NCBI RefSeq assembly: GCF_024494655.1
Contig: NZ_JANHDL010000002.1
Span: forward strand, 186,001 to 250,000
From: Halorubrum laminariae
GTDB lineage: Archaea > Halobacteriota > Halobacteria > Halobacteriales > Haloferacaceae
Direction of reading: 5' to 3'
Length of the DNA stretch: 64,000 nucleotides
The notes under the pieces are model-generated. The model saw only the letters and a program-made list of their open reading frames with translations, did not search any database and had not been told where the DNA came from. Shown here in pieces: positions 32,726 to 43,113 of this stretch; the first letter of the stretch is position 1; each line of letters begins with the position of its first letter. The position numbers were made by a program, and so were the translations under genes.

Positions 32726-35448
32726 TACTGAGACACCACCCGCGTCACCTCGTCAGTCTCATCCTTTTCGAGCACGACCGCGCGTTCCGTCATCGCCTCA
32801 AACGTCCGGTCGTGACTCACCACAGTCAACTGCCCGAGCCCCTCCAACGACTCCAACTGATTCACGAGGTTCTGCTTCTTCTCCGTGTCCAGGTTCGCCG
32901 TCGGCTCGTCGAGGAACGCCATCCCGACGCTCGCCAACCGTTCGAGAATCGCTAACCGGACCGCGAGCGCAGCCGCCATCTTCTCCCCGCCGGACAGCGA
33001 ATCGAACGGCTTGTCCTGCCCCTTCACGCGGACACGGAGGTTGTACGTCTTATCCCACACCAACGTCTCCGTCGGATTCCCGCGGAGCTGCTGAAACACC
33101 TCATTCGCGCGGTGCCCGATCTCCGTCGTGATCAACTCACGCAAATCCGCCGCCCCCTGCTGTAACGTGTTCCGCGACCACCCGGCAAACCGCTTGTCAC
33201 GTTCCAGCTCAGTAATCTCCGCTTCGAGCGCTTCCTTTTCCGACTGCTTTTCGTACAGATCGTCCAGCTCGCTCCTGGCCTCACTCAAATTCCCTTCAAC
33301 GGTCTCTCGCTTCCCTGTGAGCTGATTTTTCTCAGCCTCGAACGCATCAATATCGGTATCCAGGGCCTCGAACCGTTCCTCGTTGAACTCCGATTCCAAC
33401 TCGTTGATCTCCTCTCGGACATCCCCTACGCTGGATCGGAGGTCTGCTAACTCGGACTCCGCTCGCTCGACCGACTCTTCTCGCTCGTCGCGTTTACTCG
33501 CCTCTTCCTCGTGAGCAATGTACGTTTCATACCCTTCCTTCGTCTCTGCCAACGTCTCCTTAACCGCGTCAAGCTCTGAATCAAGATCACCGTACGACGC
33601 AATCTCCTCATCGAGCTCCGCGACTTCAGCCTCTAACTCTTCGATACGCTCCTGAATCGACTCTAACTCAGATTCAGCGGACTTGTTATCCTCGTACCGT
33701 GTCTTCGCTGCCGTGTAGTCCGCCTCAACACCATCGAGTTCTTCGAGGCGACGCTGCTTCTCAGGAAGGTCTTCAGTGCGAACTTCGAGCTCGGACTGCT
33801 CGCTCCGCAGCTCCTTGATTGTCGATTCAAGATTACTGATTTCCTCATTCAAATCGTCAATCTCGGATTCGTGTTCAGGGATTTCCGATACCGCGTCGGC
33901 TGCGGCTTCAGCGTCATCGGTCTCGTCGGCGAGTTCGCTGAGCCGCGAGTTGATCCGCGGGAATTCCGATGACTCGATCTCCTCGATCCGCTCCGTGTTC
34001 TGCTCGATCATCGAATTGCGGTGATCCGCCGTGATCGGCCGATCGCACGTCGGACACGGCACGTCCGACGCGTCATCCACGTCGATTTCCCTCAACTCCT
34101 CGTTCTGCGCTTCCAGCTCCTCCACCTCCTTTTGTAGCGACTCCCGTTCAACGGACAACTCACGGCGCTCTTCGCGCAGAGTTTCGAGTTTCTCGGCCTC
34201 GTCACGCTGCGCCTCAGCAGCCACAATCTGATCTTCGACTTCCTCGATTTCGCCCTCGAGATCCGAGATCTCCGCTTCGAGCTCGCCGATCTCCTCATCG
34301 ATTTCACCGACCCGCTCTGCGTCGTCCTCAAGCTCCTCGACCTCCGTCTCTAACTCTCGGTACTCCTCGACGTCCGGTTCGAGTTCTTCAAGCCGCTCTT
34401 TCGCCTGCTCTGCCGTTTCAACCGCCTTCTCTTTCTGCTCGGTCTCGGTGCGCTTCTGTTTAATCTCGCTTTTGAGCTCGTCGCGCTCATCGACCAACTC
34501 CTCGCGCTCGTCGATTTCCTCTTCCAATCGTTCTCGCTTCTTCTCTGCCTCGCGGTGCGCCTCGTACTCTTCTTCGACGTCGGACAGCGTTTCGACGGCA
34601 GCCTCGGCGTCCGCCAGCGCTTCTTCGGCTTGTTTGAGTTCTCGCTCTGCTACGGGGATCTTCGTGTCCTCAAGCGATTCCAACTCACCTCGCTTCTTAT
34701 CGAGCGCATCTTCGACTTCCTTAACCGCCGAGTGTTCCACCTGTAGCACCGCCACGCGGTGTTCTATCGTCGCAATTTGGGTTTCATACCCTCGCAGCTC
34801 GTCCTCCAATTCTTCGACTTTCGATTCGACGTCCGGCAAGTCATTCAATTCCCCGCGGAGTTCACTGACTTGCTCTTCTTTCGCACTGATTTCCTCGTCG
34901 AATTCACCCTCTAAGCCGCTCAACGACTTATACGCCTCTCGGTACCGTTCAATGTCGAACAACGGGTCGAACGTGTCCACCCGGTCCGTCTCACTTTGCG
35001 TGAAATCAGCGAGGAAATTCGTCTGCGGTACCCCGACGCTCCGCTCCCACACTTCCGATAAATCGTCCGCGTCATCCACACCGAGTTTTTCCGCGACCCA
35101 GTCTTTGATCGCCGACCCGGTGTCCAGTCCGAGCGCGTCCCCGTTCGCATCGAGCACGTCGAACTTGTACCGCCCGGCCCAGCGCCGCACCGTGTACACC
35201 TCGCCCGTCTCAACGACCCGGAACGTCACTTCGACGTGCCCAGACGCCTCACCGTCCCGCACGAGGCGGTCCTGGTTATCGAACGGGTGCGTGTCGAACA
35301 ACGCGAACCCGATCGCTTCCTGTACCGTGCTTTTCCCCGACCCGTTCACCCCGACGATCGCCGTGACGCCGTCGCCGAGCTCGATCGTCGTCCGGTCCGC
35401 GTAACTCTTGAAATCCTCCAACGTCACCGACTCGATAACGACCGTCAC
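32725..35448 (-). CDS. rad50: Rad50-like SMC ATPase
   Basis: The 907-residue protein has Walker A GVNGSGKST (33-41), about 300-residue coiled coils on each side, the zinc-hook C465-P-T-C468, then the signature LSGGEK and Walker B/D-loop AFLDEPTANLD. Rad50 holds DNA ends together and controls Mre11. It overlaps mre11 by four bases. It is shorter in coil than chromosomal archaeal versions usually are, and is borne on a mobile island, so it is likely an accessory copy. Confidence 0.94.
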   Translation of the reverse strand: MTVVIESVTLEDFKSYADRTTIELGDGVTAIVGVNGSGKSTVQEAIGFALFDTHPFDNQDRLVRDGEASGHVEVTFRVVETGEVYTVRRWAGRYKFDVLDANGDALGLDTGSAIKDWVAEKLGVDDADDLSEVWERSVGVPQTNFLADFTQSETDRVDTFDPLFDIERYREAYKSLSGLEGEFDEEISAKEEQVSELRGELNDLPDVESKVEELEDELRGYETQIATIEHRVAVLQVEHSAVKEVEDALDKKRGELESLEDTKIPVAERELKQAEEALADAEAAVETLSDVEEEYEAHREAEKKRERLEEEIDEREELVDERDELKSEIKQKRTETEQKEKAVETAEQAKERLEELEPDVEEYRELETEVEELEDDAERVGEIDEEIGELEAEISDLEGEIEEVEDQIVAAEAQRDEAEKLETLREERRELSVERESLQKEVEELEAQNEELREIDVDDASDVPCPTCDRPITADHRNSMIEQNTERIEEIESSEFPRINSRLSELADETDDAEAAADAVSEIPEHESEIDDLNEEISNLESTIKELRSEQSELEVRTEDLPEKQRRLEELDGVEADYTAAKTRYEDNKSAESELESIQERIEELEAEVAELDEEIASYGDLDSELDAVKETLAETKEGYETYIAHEEEASKRDEREESVERAESELADLRSSVGDVREEINELESEFNEERFEALDTDIDAFEAEKNQLTGKRETVEGNLSEARSELDDLYEKQSEKEALEAEITELERDKRFAGWSRNTLQQGAADLRELITTEIGHRANEVFQQLRGNPTETLVWDKTYNLRVRVKGQDKPFDSLSGGEKMAAALAVRLAILERLASVGMAFLDEPTANLDTEKKQNLVNQLESLEGLGQLTVVSHDRTFEAMTERAVVLEKDETDEVTRVVSQ

Positions 35449-36851
35449 TCCGCTTCACCTCCGTCAACGGCGGCCACCTCATCCGTCTCCCCTGACTCGC
35501 CGACGCCGTCAGGGAACAACTCCCGACGGCGCTCTCGCAAGTACGACGCCGCTTCACCGACACCGGCGTCATCCTCGGTGACGAGTCCTTCCAGTTCGTC
35601 CAGCGTTGCCGCGACGTCGTCCCCGGCAGCGCTGTACCGCGACTCCTCAGCGAGCGTCGTGAACACGCGTTCCTGTAACGCGTCCGTGTTCACCGTCCCG
35701 TCAGCCGCGAACGCCTCGTCACGATCGATATCGCCGAGCAGCTCCTGAATCGCTTTCCGCTCCGTGTTATCCGTCGGCTGCACGTACAGCGCCTCCAGCT
35801 CTTCTCCCGCGACCTCTCGCAACGCATCGACGTCGAACGCGACGTGATCGAGCAACAGCGTCCCCGTCAACCGCAAGTTCACGATCGGATCACGACGCGA
35901 CCCGTCACCCGCCTGGAACTCGGCGTTACTACACACCCGTTCGACCATTCCTTGCTCGTCACGCACCGTGTCCTCAAACGCCGCGCGGAGGTCGTCGAAC
36001 GTCCGGTACCCCGACACGTCGAACTCGACCGTCACGTACGGCCGTCGCTTCGATACGCGGTGTTCCGCCGACCAGTCATCCCCGTCCACCACGTAGTACC
36101 CGTGCGCGTCGTCCCACCGCCCCTCCTGTACCGAGAACGCTTCCAAACTTCCCGGGTTATACACGTTCTCCACCTCGTACCGCTTGTGAATATGCCCGAG
36201 CGCCACGTAATCCACCGCGTCCATCAGCGGCGTCAACGACGCGACAGACACCGTCGCACCCAGGTCCGGCACCGCGTCATCGACACCGAAGTGCGCTAAC
36301 ACGACCGTCGCCGCCGGCTCACCCTCAGACGCGTTCACGGCTTCGATCCCATCCACGACCGCCGGAATCTGTCGTTCCATGTACGCACCACGGTACTGGA
36401 CGCCGAACACGCGAACCGTCCCCTCGTCCGTCTCCAAATCGACGTACCCCCCGCCACCATGCCGTGGAGACTCCACGTCAGTCGGAACGAACGACGCGCG
36501 GTCATCGGCAAAATCAGCCGACAGCAACGTGATAAGTCCCTTGTTGTTCAAGTACTGTAACCACGTCAAGTCCCGTCGGCGACTCATGTTCTGATCGTGA
36601 TTCCCCGGACTCACGATCACCGGTACCTCGACGTCCGCAAGAACGTCTTCCACCGATGCGAGCGTCTCCGGCCGCACATCCCGACTGTCGAACAAGTCGC
36701 CCGGGAGCAACACCGCGTCGGCATCCTCAGCCGAAACTTGCGACAGCGCGTACTGGAACGAGAGTTTCGCATCAGTCGCCCGTTGCGACACACCGTACTG
36801 CTGCTGACCGAGGTGAATATCCGCCAAATGGAGGAATCTCGTCACACACAC
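35445..36851 (-). CDS. mre11: Mre11-like nuclease
   Basis: The 468-residue calcineurin-type phosphoesterase has HLADIHLG, LLPGDLFDSRD, VSPGNHDQ, an HFGVDDAV His and ALGHIHKRYE, the full metal-binding series, then a Rad50-binding C-terminal region. Mre11 opens and trims DNA ends. Start codon is GTG at 36851 or 36845; a TATA box at 36869-36879 fits either. It is the first gene of the repair operon. Confidence 0.93.
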   Translation of the reverse strand: MCVTRFLHLADIHLGQQQYGVSQRATDAKLSFQYALSQVSAEDADAVLLPGDLFDSRDVRPETLASVEDVLADVEVPVIVSPGNHDQNMSRRRDLTWLQYLNNKGLITLLSADFADDRASFVPTDVESPRHGGGGYVDLETDEGTVRVFGVQYRGAYMERQIPAVVDGIEAVNASEGEPAATVVLAHFGVDDAVPDLGATVSVASLTPLMDAVDYVALGHIHKRYEVENVYNPGSLEAFSVQEGRWDDAHGYYVVDGDDWSAEHRVSKRRPYVTVEFDVSGYRTFDDLRAAFEDTVRDEQGMVERVCSNAEFQAGDGSRRDPIVNLRLTGTLLLDHVAFDVDALREVAGEELEALYVQPTDNTERKAIQELLGDIDRDEAFAADGTVNTDALQERVFTTLAEESRYSAAGDDVAATLDELEGLVTEDDAGVGEAASYLRERRRELFPDGVGESGETDEVAAVDGGEAE

Positions 36852-36868
36852 ATCACTTCCCGGCGGGG

Positions 36869-36879
36869 TTATAAACCTA
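36869..36879 (-). promoter_or_regulatory. TATA box of the mre11-rad50-nurA-herA operon
   Basis: On the minus strand GGTTTATAACC, itself almost palindromic, lies 18-28 bases before the GTG start, as expected for a leaderless haloarchaeal transcript. No other strong promoter is seen until herA. Confidence 0.65.
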
Positions 36880-37053
36880 CACTCAGCACGGTGAAAGTAA
36901 AACAGGCACCTCAGTCAAGGTACATAGAAACTGACGAAGTCAAATCACAGACCACGCCCAGTCAGTATATATTGACTCTATCTGAGGTTCAGCATGGATA
37001 ATTCGTTATTTGAGTTGTCCTGTCTTTACTATTCTCAAAGGGATCGGGTGAGT

Positions 37054-39300
37054 TCAGCTTTCATCTACAATCGTGGTGATCTCGTCCAATGCACCTTCGA
37101 TGTCCAAACGTTTGGATGCGTAATTCGAATTCAGGAGTTCTTCTGGCAGGTATCGGTCGTGTTTATCGATGATTTTGTTTTCTACAGTTGCAGCTAGTTT
37201 ACTTGGTTCAGGAGGCTGCGTTGTCGCAATCTCACAGAGAACATTGAACAGTTCTGATGGCAGACAGTCTCTGACCTGTAGCGTCATTCCAGACTTTGAG
37301 GCCTTGTAACCTTTCTCTGAGAGAAGTATATGTGTCGTATTCACGACACGATCTCCTGCCCACACGAATAGCACCGTGTGGTCTCCCTGTCGAATCAAAT
37401 TTGCATCCTGGAGATCGAGCCGTTCAAAATGAACTCGGCCTTCTTCAAGCAGATCCACTCCCTTCGCGTCTAAATAACTTGGAACCTCCGTGCTGGTGTA
37501 CGTAGTAAACATTTCCTCACGAATACGAGAATGAACGAGCGCTCCTTCACCTCCAAACTTCGGCACCTTTCCACCAGGAGCTGATTGCAAAAACGCTATT
37601 TGTTTCTTCTGATCAACTGATTCTACTTCCCAACGTTGTCCACCAAATATCAGCAGCTTACCTTCTACCAAGGGACTCGTGATTGGGAGTGTCCCGATCG
37701 TTTTCTCATTGGCGACAAGCCGGTACTCGTCCGGACTCCAGAACGCGGCGTAGAAATCATAGTGTCGGGTGAGTTTCTCGCCGGTCAGACCCATTATGAG
37801 ATCCCCGTCCCCAGCTTGATTGAGTAGCTCCTCGTCTGCGAGACCTCGCAGTAATGATTTGAACTGAGGAACTGTGATCTTATCAAATGGCCCAGTTTGA
37901 CATAAGAGACGGTAGGCCGTCTTCGTTTTGATTCCACCGTGTTCAGCGATCAGCGAGAGAAGTTGTTGAATCAGCGTTGAGAGTTCGAGCGCATCAAGAT
38001 TCGGTGGCTCGTACCACTTCTCAAGTAGTAAATTAACCATCGCAATGGTTTGAACGAGTTCTGGGCGTAGCGTATCCTCAAGCGGTGTCGAGTCGCTAAT
38101 TTCTGGCTCTTGAATGTACGCCCGTAGGACCGCTGGATTGTCTCCCCGCCCAGATCGCCCGAGTCGTTGCCGCAGACTCGAAACCGACGGGGGTGAACCG
38201 ACCTGACCGATACTGTCCATCCATCCGATATCAATTCCTAATTCGAGCGTGCTGGTACAGATAACCGTTGCAGGAGCCTTCGAATTCTTCAACAGACGTT
38301 CGCTTTCCTCTCGGATCTCTTTCGATAGACTCCCATGGTGGGCAGCAAACTCGTTCGGAACGCCTCTGTCCTCTGAAATTCGCTTCAGCAGATCGGTGTA
38401 GAGTTCGACATCCATTCGGCGATTTGCGAAGACAAGATTGTCTTGTCCACGAATGGTTGTGAAAATGTGTTCAGCGATATCCACAACTGTCCCAGAGGGA
38501 TCTTCCCCGTTTTCCTCGTTATTGCCGTTGTTCTTGTTCTCGTACCCTTTTACTAGAAGGCGGATCTCTTGGCGATCACCAACAGGGTCAATAACCTCAA
38601 CTTCGGATCCTGATTTTGGACGAAGGAACTCCGCAGTCATCTCGTGATCCCCAATCGTAGCAGAAAGCGCAACACGCGGTGTCCACCCGCCTATCGCCCC
38701 CTCAATTCGGTGTAGAAGGGACTGTAACTGTTTGCCTCGTGGCGTCCCAATGAACGCGTGGACTTCATCTACAACGAGATAAGCGGTATTTTGTAACGCT
38801 TGGTGGAACACCGATGGTCGACGAAGAAACAACGCCTCCACCGACTCTGGAGTGATGAGCAGAATCCCGTCCGGTTCCTCTAACGCTTTGTTTTTTCTAC
38901 TCGATGATACGTCACCATGCCACCGGTGAACGGGTAGATCACAAGCACCACACAGCTCTTCGAGACGGTCATACTGGTCATTGATGAGTGCCTTCAACGG
39001 GGAGAGGTACACGACATCGAACCCCGGTTCGGGATCTTCAGACGATTCTCGACGATCCGTAATGTGAGACAGAATCGGTAAGAACGCCGCTTCTGTTTTT
39101 CCTGATGCGGTTGGGGCCGACAGAATGACGTCCAAGCTGCCGTCTAAAACAACGGGGATCGCTTGTTCTTGGATTGGGCGAAGTGCCTCCCAGCCTTGCT
39201 TCCAAACCCATCGTTGTATCGACTCGTGAAGTAGCTCAAAAGACTGCGTCTGGCGGGAATCATCCTCATCGTCACTAGAGTTTGAACCCGGCAAGATCAT
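37054..39300 (-). CDS. sngC: Lhr-type helicase of a Shango-like system (SngC)
   Basis: The 748-residue superfamily 2 helicase has SAPTASGKTEAA (motif I), VVDEVHAF (II), VALSATIG (III), VICTSTLELGID (V) and QRLGRSGRG (VI), with a C-terminal half shared with Lhr/BrxHI-type helicases. ATG 39300 lies 26 bases inside the ATPase gene, so they are coupled. In Shango (TerB protein, ATPase, helicase) this is the third component. BREX BrxHI is the alternative name for this helicase class, but no BREX methylase or PglZ is present. Confidence 0.82.
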   Translation of the reverse strand: MILPGSNSSDDEDDSRQTQSFELLHESIQRWVWKQGWEALRPIQEQAIPVVLDGSLDVILSAPTASGKTEAAFLPILSHITDRRESSEDPEPGFDVVYLSPLKALINDQYDRLEELCGACDLPVHRWHGDVSSSRKNKALEEPDGILLITPESVEALFLRRPSVFHQALQNTAYLVVDEVHAFIGTPRGKQLQSLLHRIEGAIGGWTPRVALSATIGDHEMTAEFLRPKSGSEVEVIDPVGDRQEIRLLVKGYENKNNGNNEENGEDPSGTVVDIAEHIFTTIRGQDNLVFANRRMDVELYTDLLKRISEDRGVPNEFAAHHGSLSKEIREESERLLKNSKAPATVICTSTLELGIDIGWMDSIGQVGSPPSVSSLRQRLGRSGRGDNPAVLRAYIQEPEISDSTPLEDTLRPELVQTIAMVNLLLEKWYEPPNLDALELSTLIQQLLSLIAEHGGIKTKTAYRLLCQTGPFDKITVPQFKSLLRGLADEELLNQAGDGDLIMGLTGEKLTRHYDFYAAFWSPDEYRLVANEKTIGTLPITSPLVEGKLLIFGGQRWEVESVDQKKQIAFLQSAPGGKVPKFGGEGALVHSRIREEMFTTYTSTEVPSYLDAKGVDLLEEGRVHFERLDLQDANLIRQGDHTVLFVWAGDRVVNTTHILLSEKGYKASKSGMTLQVRDCLPSELFNVLCEIATTQPPEPSKLAATVENKIIDKHDRYLPEELLNSNYASKRLDIEGALDEITTIVDES

Positions 39301-40618
39301 CACCCTTGTCGTCCCCAGTGGACTCTGATTCCTCAGTTTGAGACGTGTCAATACCTTCTGATTCAACCTCGATTTCACCGATCAACTCATCCCACGAAAC
39401 CGCAGGATTCTGCTCTAAGATAGCGAGGAAGCTGAGGAACTCTTTGATCGTATTGCGGGGTGTCTGGAAGTACGCAGCCCCGATCTGCTCATTACAATGC
39501 TGCATAAACGCTTCTAGTGCTTCGTCCGGGATAACGTAGTTCTCAGGATCCCCTCCTGCGTGGATGTGACGAAGCTTTTGGAGAAGCACGAACATATCCT
39601 CCTGTGTGAGGCTGGAAAGGCGGATAACTGGCCCACTCATATCCACTAGTTCATCCGAAGCGAACGTGCTTTCAGCCAGCCGCGTTTTCAATGCGTCATA
39701 ACTGTACAGCCCTCGTTTGGTATCAGTGAGGAAGTCTGGCGTTCCCGCAAACAGAAAGCCAAGACCGACCGTTTGGCCTTGGAGCCCATCGTTCACGATA
39801 GATAGAAGCTTTTCGTAGTTGCTTTTCCGCGCCCCTGTGTGAGACAGTTTGTATAGATTCACCATCTCGTCGAGATTGATCAACAGTCCCTCATAACCCG
39901 CCAAGTCAACGAATCGCGCCAACAGCTTCGTCATCTCATACCAGTTCGAATCATCAATAATCGGAACGCGTTCATCCAGAACGTTTCGCGCTTCCGTTTT
40001 CGTGTCGTACTCACCACGCAACCACCGTAACGCAGCGTGTTGCAACTCATCATCATTCTCCTGATACCCTTCCCAGTACAGGGTGACGATGTCCGTGAAC
40101 GCATACCCAGCAACAAGTTCTGAGAGTTCGTCTAACCGGTCCCGAATGACTTCCTCAGTCGGGACGTCTTGACTACTCGCGTCACGATTGGCCTCCGCAA
40201 TAAAGCGTTCAACAATACTTCGAAGTGCACCACCGTCCGGTGTAGCACGAGTCGAAAGATTTCGAGCTAACTGTTGGTAAAGCGCACGCCCATGCCCTGA
40301 CGTTGATCGGAAACGTCGATCCGGTGTTAGATCTGCGTGTGCCGTGACAAGCCGTTTCTCCAACGCGATTGACCGCATCAAGTTGAGGAAAAACGTCTTC
40401 CCCGACCCATATTCCCCAATGACGAACCGAACTGCGGACCCTCCGTCCGCAATCCGATCAAGGTCTTCAGTTACGGCCTTCACCTCTTTCGCACGGCCGA
40501 CCTGAATGTGTTGCAGACCACGTCGAGGGACGAGACCCGCTTGGAGAGACTGAATGATTGCATCACGGTCACGTGGCCGGATCGTTGTCGCTTCCAAGTC
40601 TGACGTGTCTTCACTCAT
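39275..40618 (-). CDS. sngB: ATPase of a Shango-like system (SngB, BrxD/DUF2791 type)
   Basis: The 447-residue protein begins with RDRDAIIQSLQAGLVPRRGL, characteristic of DUF2791/BrxD-type ATPases, then Walker A IGEYGSGKTFFL and Walker B LLINLDEMVNL. It overlaps sngA by four bases and sngC by 26. Partner of the Lhr-like helicase in both BREX-like and Shango loci; the TerB neighbour points to Shango. Probably loads or controls the helicase. Confidence 0.83.
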   Translation of the reverse strand: MSEDTSDLEATTIRPRDRDAIIQSLQAGLVPRRGLQHIQVGRAKEVKAVTEDLDRIADGGSAVRFVIGEYGSGKTFFLNLMRSIALEKRLVTAHADLTPDRRFRSTSGHGRALYQQLARNLSTRATPDGGALRSIVERFIAEANRDASSQDVPTEEVIRDRLDELSELVAGYAFTDIVTLYWEGYQENDDELQHAALRWLRGEYDTKTEARNVLDERVPIIDDSNWYEMTKLLARFVDLAGYEGLLINLDEMVNLYKLSHTGARKSNYEKLLSIVNDGLQGQTVGLGFLFAGTPDFLTDTKRGLYSYDALKTRLAESTFASDELVDMSGPVIRLSSLTQEDMFVLLQKLRHIHAGGDPENYVIPDEALEAFMQHCNEQIGAAYFQTPRNTIKEFLSFLAILEQNPAVSWDELIGEIEVESEGIDTSQTEESESTGDDKGDDLAGFKL

Positions 40619-43113
40619 CCTAAGATCTCCTCGGAGACGTCTTTATTGACTGTTATTTCGTCTGTGCCTTCAATGACGGGTGTTTCGACCAGTTCGAATG
40701 CATAGTCGTTTATCACTTCTACTGCCGCCCCGAGGAATAACCCGTGTTCACGAGCCAGCTCTTCAACTTCCTCGCGCTCCCACTGCTGCTTCTGAGAAAG
40801 GCTGACGAGGAATCGGCGGTGATCCTCATCTAAGTCCTCATATTCGTCATCTGTAGTACTCGACTTTGGATCAGCAGGCTGATTCTCTACTGGCTGAGAC
40901 TCCTGCTGCGCATCGTTTTTCTCTGTCTCGTCCTCATCATCCTCGAATATATCTGCAAGGAATGTGCTCACCTCTTGACTTTCTTCGAGAGTTTTCCTCA
41001 CCCGATCCTGATCTAACTCGATCTCCGAACTCGGTGACTCCTCTTCGACCCTCGGTTCTGGAATTTCATAATCTTCACCGGTGGTCTCTGGCTGTTGAAT
41101 GGTCACAGGCTCGTCATCTGCTTCCGATGAACTCGTCTGAAGCTGATGAACGTGCGTGTGAACTACGCCTTCATCTAATCCCAACATCGGATAGACCTTC
41201 GACAACTCCTGAATCTCGTCCGAGTCAATATTCCCGTCGGAGCACGCAAGAGCGGTTAGAAACTTCGCAATCCGCGGTTTTTGTTCATCTGGAAGATCCG
41301 CAGCACGCTGCCGGACACCGTGCAGAGTCGGAGAATCAAGAACGAGCCACCGCCTGTGAGCCTCCAGCCGTAATCGGTCAGATTCACTTAATTCGAGGAA
41401 CGATCCAAGGTTTTCTGCGAGGTACGCCGTTTGCTCAGGTGCTACCTCATCATTAGCTAATACAACGTTGACTGCAAGCTTCTGAATCAGTCTGATATCG
41501 TCTGAAACCGCAGACGTCTCAGCGTGAGCCTCGGGTGGCAGTCGGTATATTACAGCGGGATCACCCCACCCGCGGGAGGGAGCAGAAAACCGGGTGTCAG
41601 GCTCCACACCAAACCCGATCTTCTCAAGCAAATTCGCCAGTCGACGCAGATCACGCTTCCGAACGTCTTCACCTGACTCGACAGGCCAATATTCAAGCAA
41701 CAGATCGAGATTCGTCTCGACCATCTCAGATCCACCCAACTCGTTTTCAATCGCCCGGATACAGTTGGTCAGCGCCTCAGATTGCTGATCATCGAGAAGC
41801 GATTCGGGAAGGAATGATAGTGCCTCTAGGCTGTCTCGATCATCGTTTTTCCCGACGTGTCGAGAGTACGAGTCTAACTCATCACAACACTCGTTGGCTA
41901 ACTCTTGCATGGCTTCTAGCGGCTCCGAAAGCGCAGAAATATCCGGCAAACCGTCGATCTCGACATCCCCCAAGCCCGGCAATGAACGACTGGCAGCTCG
42001 ATAGCTAACAGCGAGTGGCGCACTATTGGCATCATCAATCAATCCTTGCTCAAAGCGTTCCTCATACTTTGCGAGGAAGAGCGACTTGAACTTCTTCTCG
42101 CACCGTTGACCTGGGGTCCGCAGATACGTGTCCGGGGATTGCTTGAACCACTCAAACGCAACCTCGGGATCAAGAGATCCTTCCTCGGCAATCTGCCGAC
42201 CGATTTTCACTCGGACACCCAATGGAATCTCTCGTCCCCGGCTCGTTTGAGAATTCTTCGTAAGAGACTCAGGGTCGTATTTAGCTCGCACCGCATTCAA
42301 AAACCGCGTTGCGTACCCCGGGAAGGAACTCTCATCACCATATACTTCCAGCAATTCCTCCACCTCTGCGAGGATGCGTGGAATTTCAGAACGTGCCTGA
42401 CTCGAATGCTGTGCATCAAAGAGCACCCGTCGTTCGAGACCATAAAAAAACAGGAACACATACCCGATATCAATGTCGGGATCACGCCGACCACTTGCCA
42501 ACCACTCAAGATACGTCGCTCGACAACCCGAATCAATACCCGAATACGACGGCCAATACGACATTCGAATCCCTTCTGGATCTGACTCACTGGCATCAAC
42601 ATCAAGCGTCGGATCGATCAAACACGCATCCGTCCCGTGAAACCCATCAACCGAACTCAACTCAGTGCCGACGTACACCATCCCTCCCGGAATCTCGTAC
42701 CCGTCAATTGAGACGTTTTCTCCTGGTGGGACCCATGCTTTCGAAGATTGATCGACCATCTCTTCTTCATTGAGTTGCGACCCAACCGAAACCTCTCCCT
42801 CATCACCAACCGAAAGTTCCATAGTGAAATCAGCTGAGGTATCTCCATGTCGACGTTCCGCCTCCGACGAATCATCACTCGCTATCTCATTCTTCTTTGA
42901 GGACACTTCAGTATATTTCGCTCTAAATTTCCTCTCGTCCATCAGTAAGTACCTCACCCCTTCGACAAATCCAATGAGACCCGGAATCAGCGTCCAACAG
43001 AACAAAAGATAGAGAACACCCAACCCGTATGACCGCAAGTAGAATCGATGAGCACCGAACGAACCAAAGAAAATAGCGAGCAGAGCCACTACTGTTTTCG
43101 ACTTCGATGCCAT
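40615..43113 (-). CDS. sngA: TM2-TerB fusion protein of a Shango-like system (SngA)
   Basis: The 832-residue protein starts with a TM2 domain (about 5-60: KTVVALLAIFFGSFGAHRFY...GLIGFVEG), two membrane helices. An acidic linker follows, then a TerB_N domain (from about 110; WVPPGE, GGMVYVG, DPTLDVD, YWPSYSGI), a TerB-like helical core (about 615-650; LACSDGNIDSDEIQELS) and a TerB_C-like end. Shango SngA has TerB domains; the N-terminal membrane domain here would tether the system. A TATA-like element (43197-43205) lies about 85 bases upstream. Confidence 0.82.
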   Translation of the reverse strand: MASKSKTVVALLAIFFGSFGAHRFYLRSYGLGVLYLLFCWTLIPGLIGFVEGVRYLLMDERKFRAKYTEVSSKKNEIASDDSSEAERRHGDTSADFTMELSVGDEGEVSVGSQLNEEEMVDQSSKAWVPPGENVSIDGYEIPGGMVYVGTELSSVDGFHGTDACLIDPTLDVDASESDPEGIRMSYWPSYSGIDSGCRATYLEWLASGRRDPDIDIGYVFLFFYGLERRVLFDAQHSSQARSEIPRILAEVEELLEVYGDESSFPGYATRFLNAVRAKYDPESLTKNSQTSRGREIPLGVRVKIGRQIAEEGSLDPEVAFEWFKQSPDTYLRTPGQRCEKKFKSLFLAKYEERFEQGLIDDANSAPLAVSYRAASRSLPGLGDVEIDGLPDISALSEPLEAMQELANECCDELDSYSRHVGKNDDRDSLEALSFLPESLLDDQQSEALTNCIRAIENELGGSEMVETNLDLLLEYWPVESGEDVRKRDLRRLANLLEKIGFGVEPDTRFSAPSRGWGDPAVIYRLPPEAHAETSAVSDDIRLIQKLAVNVVLANDEVAPEQTAYLAENLGSFLELSESDRLRLEAHRRWLVLDSPTLHGVRQRAADLPDEQKPRIAKFLTALACSDGNIDSDEIQELSKVYPMLGLDEGVVHTHVHQLQTSSSEADDEPVTIQQPETTGEDYEIPEPRVEEESPSSEIELDQDRVRKTLEESQEVSTFLADIFEDDEDETEKNDAQQESQPVENQPADPKSSTTDDEYEDLDEDHRRFLVSLSQKQQWEREEVEELAREHGLFLGAAVEVINDYAFELVETPVIEGTDEITVNKDVSEEILG

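Noticed and set aside
33000..35404. Ser-rich plus-strand frames opposite rad50
   Set aside because: Complement of a Glu/Leu-rich coiled coil always yields long Ser/Arg frames; no real gene.
37054..43113. Assignment of the three-gene operon to BREX
   Set aside because: The helicase and ATPase resemble BrxHI/BrxD, but there is no PglZ, BrxC or methylase, and the TerB protein fits Shango.
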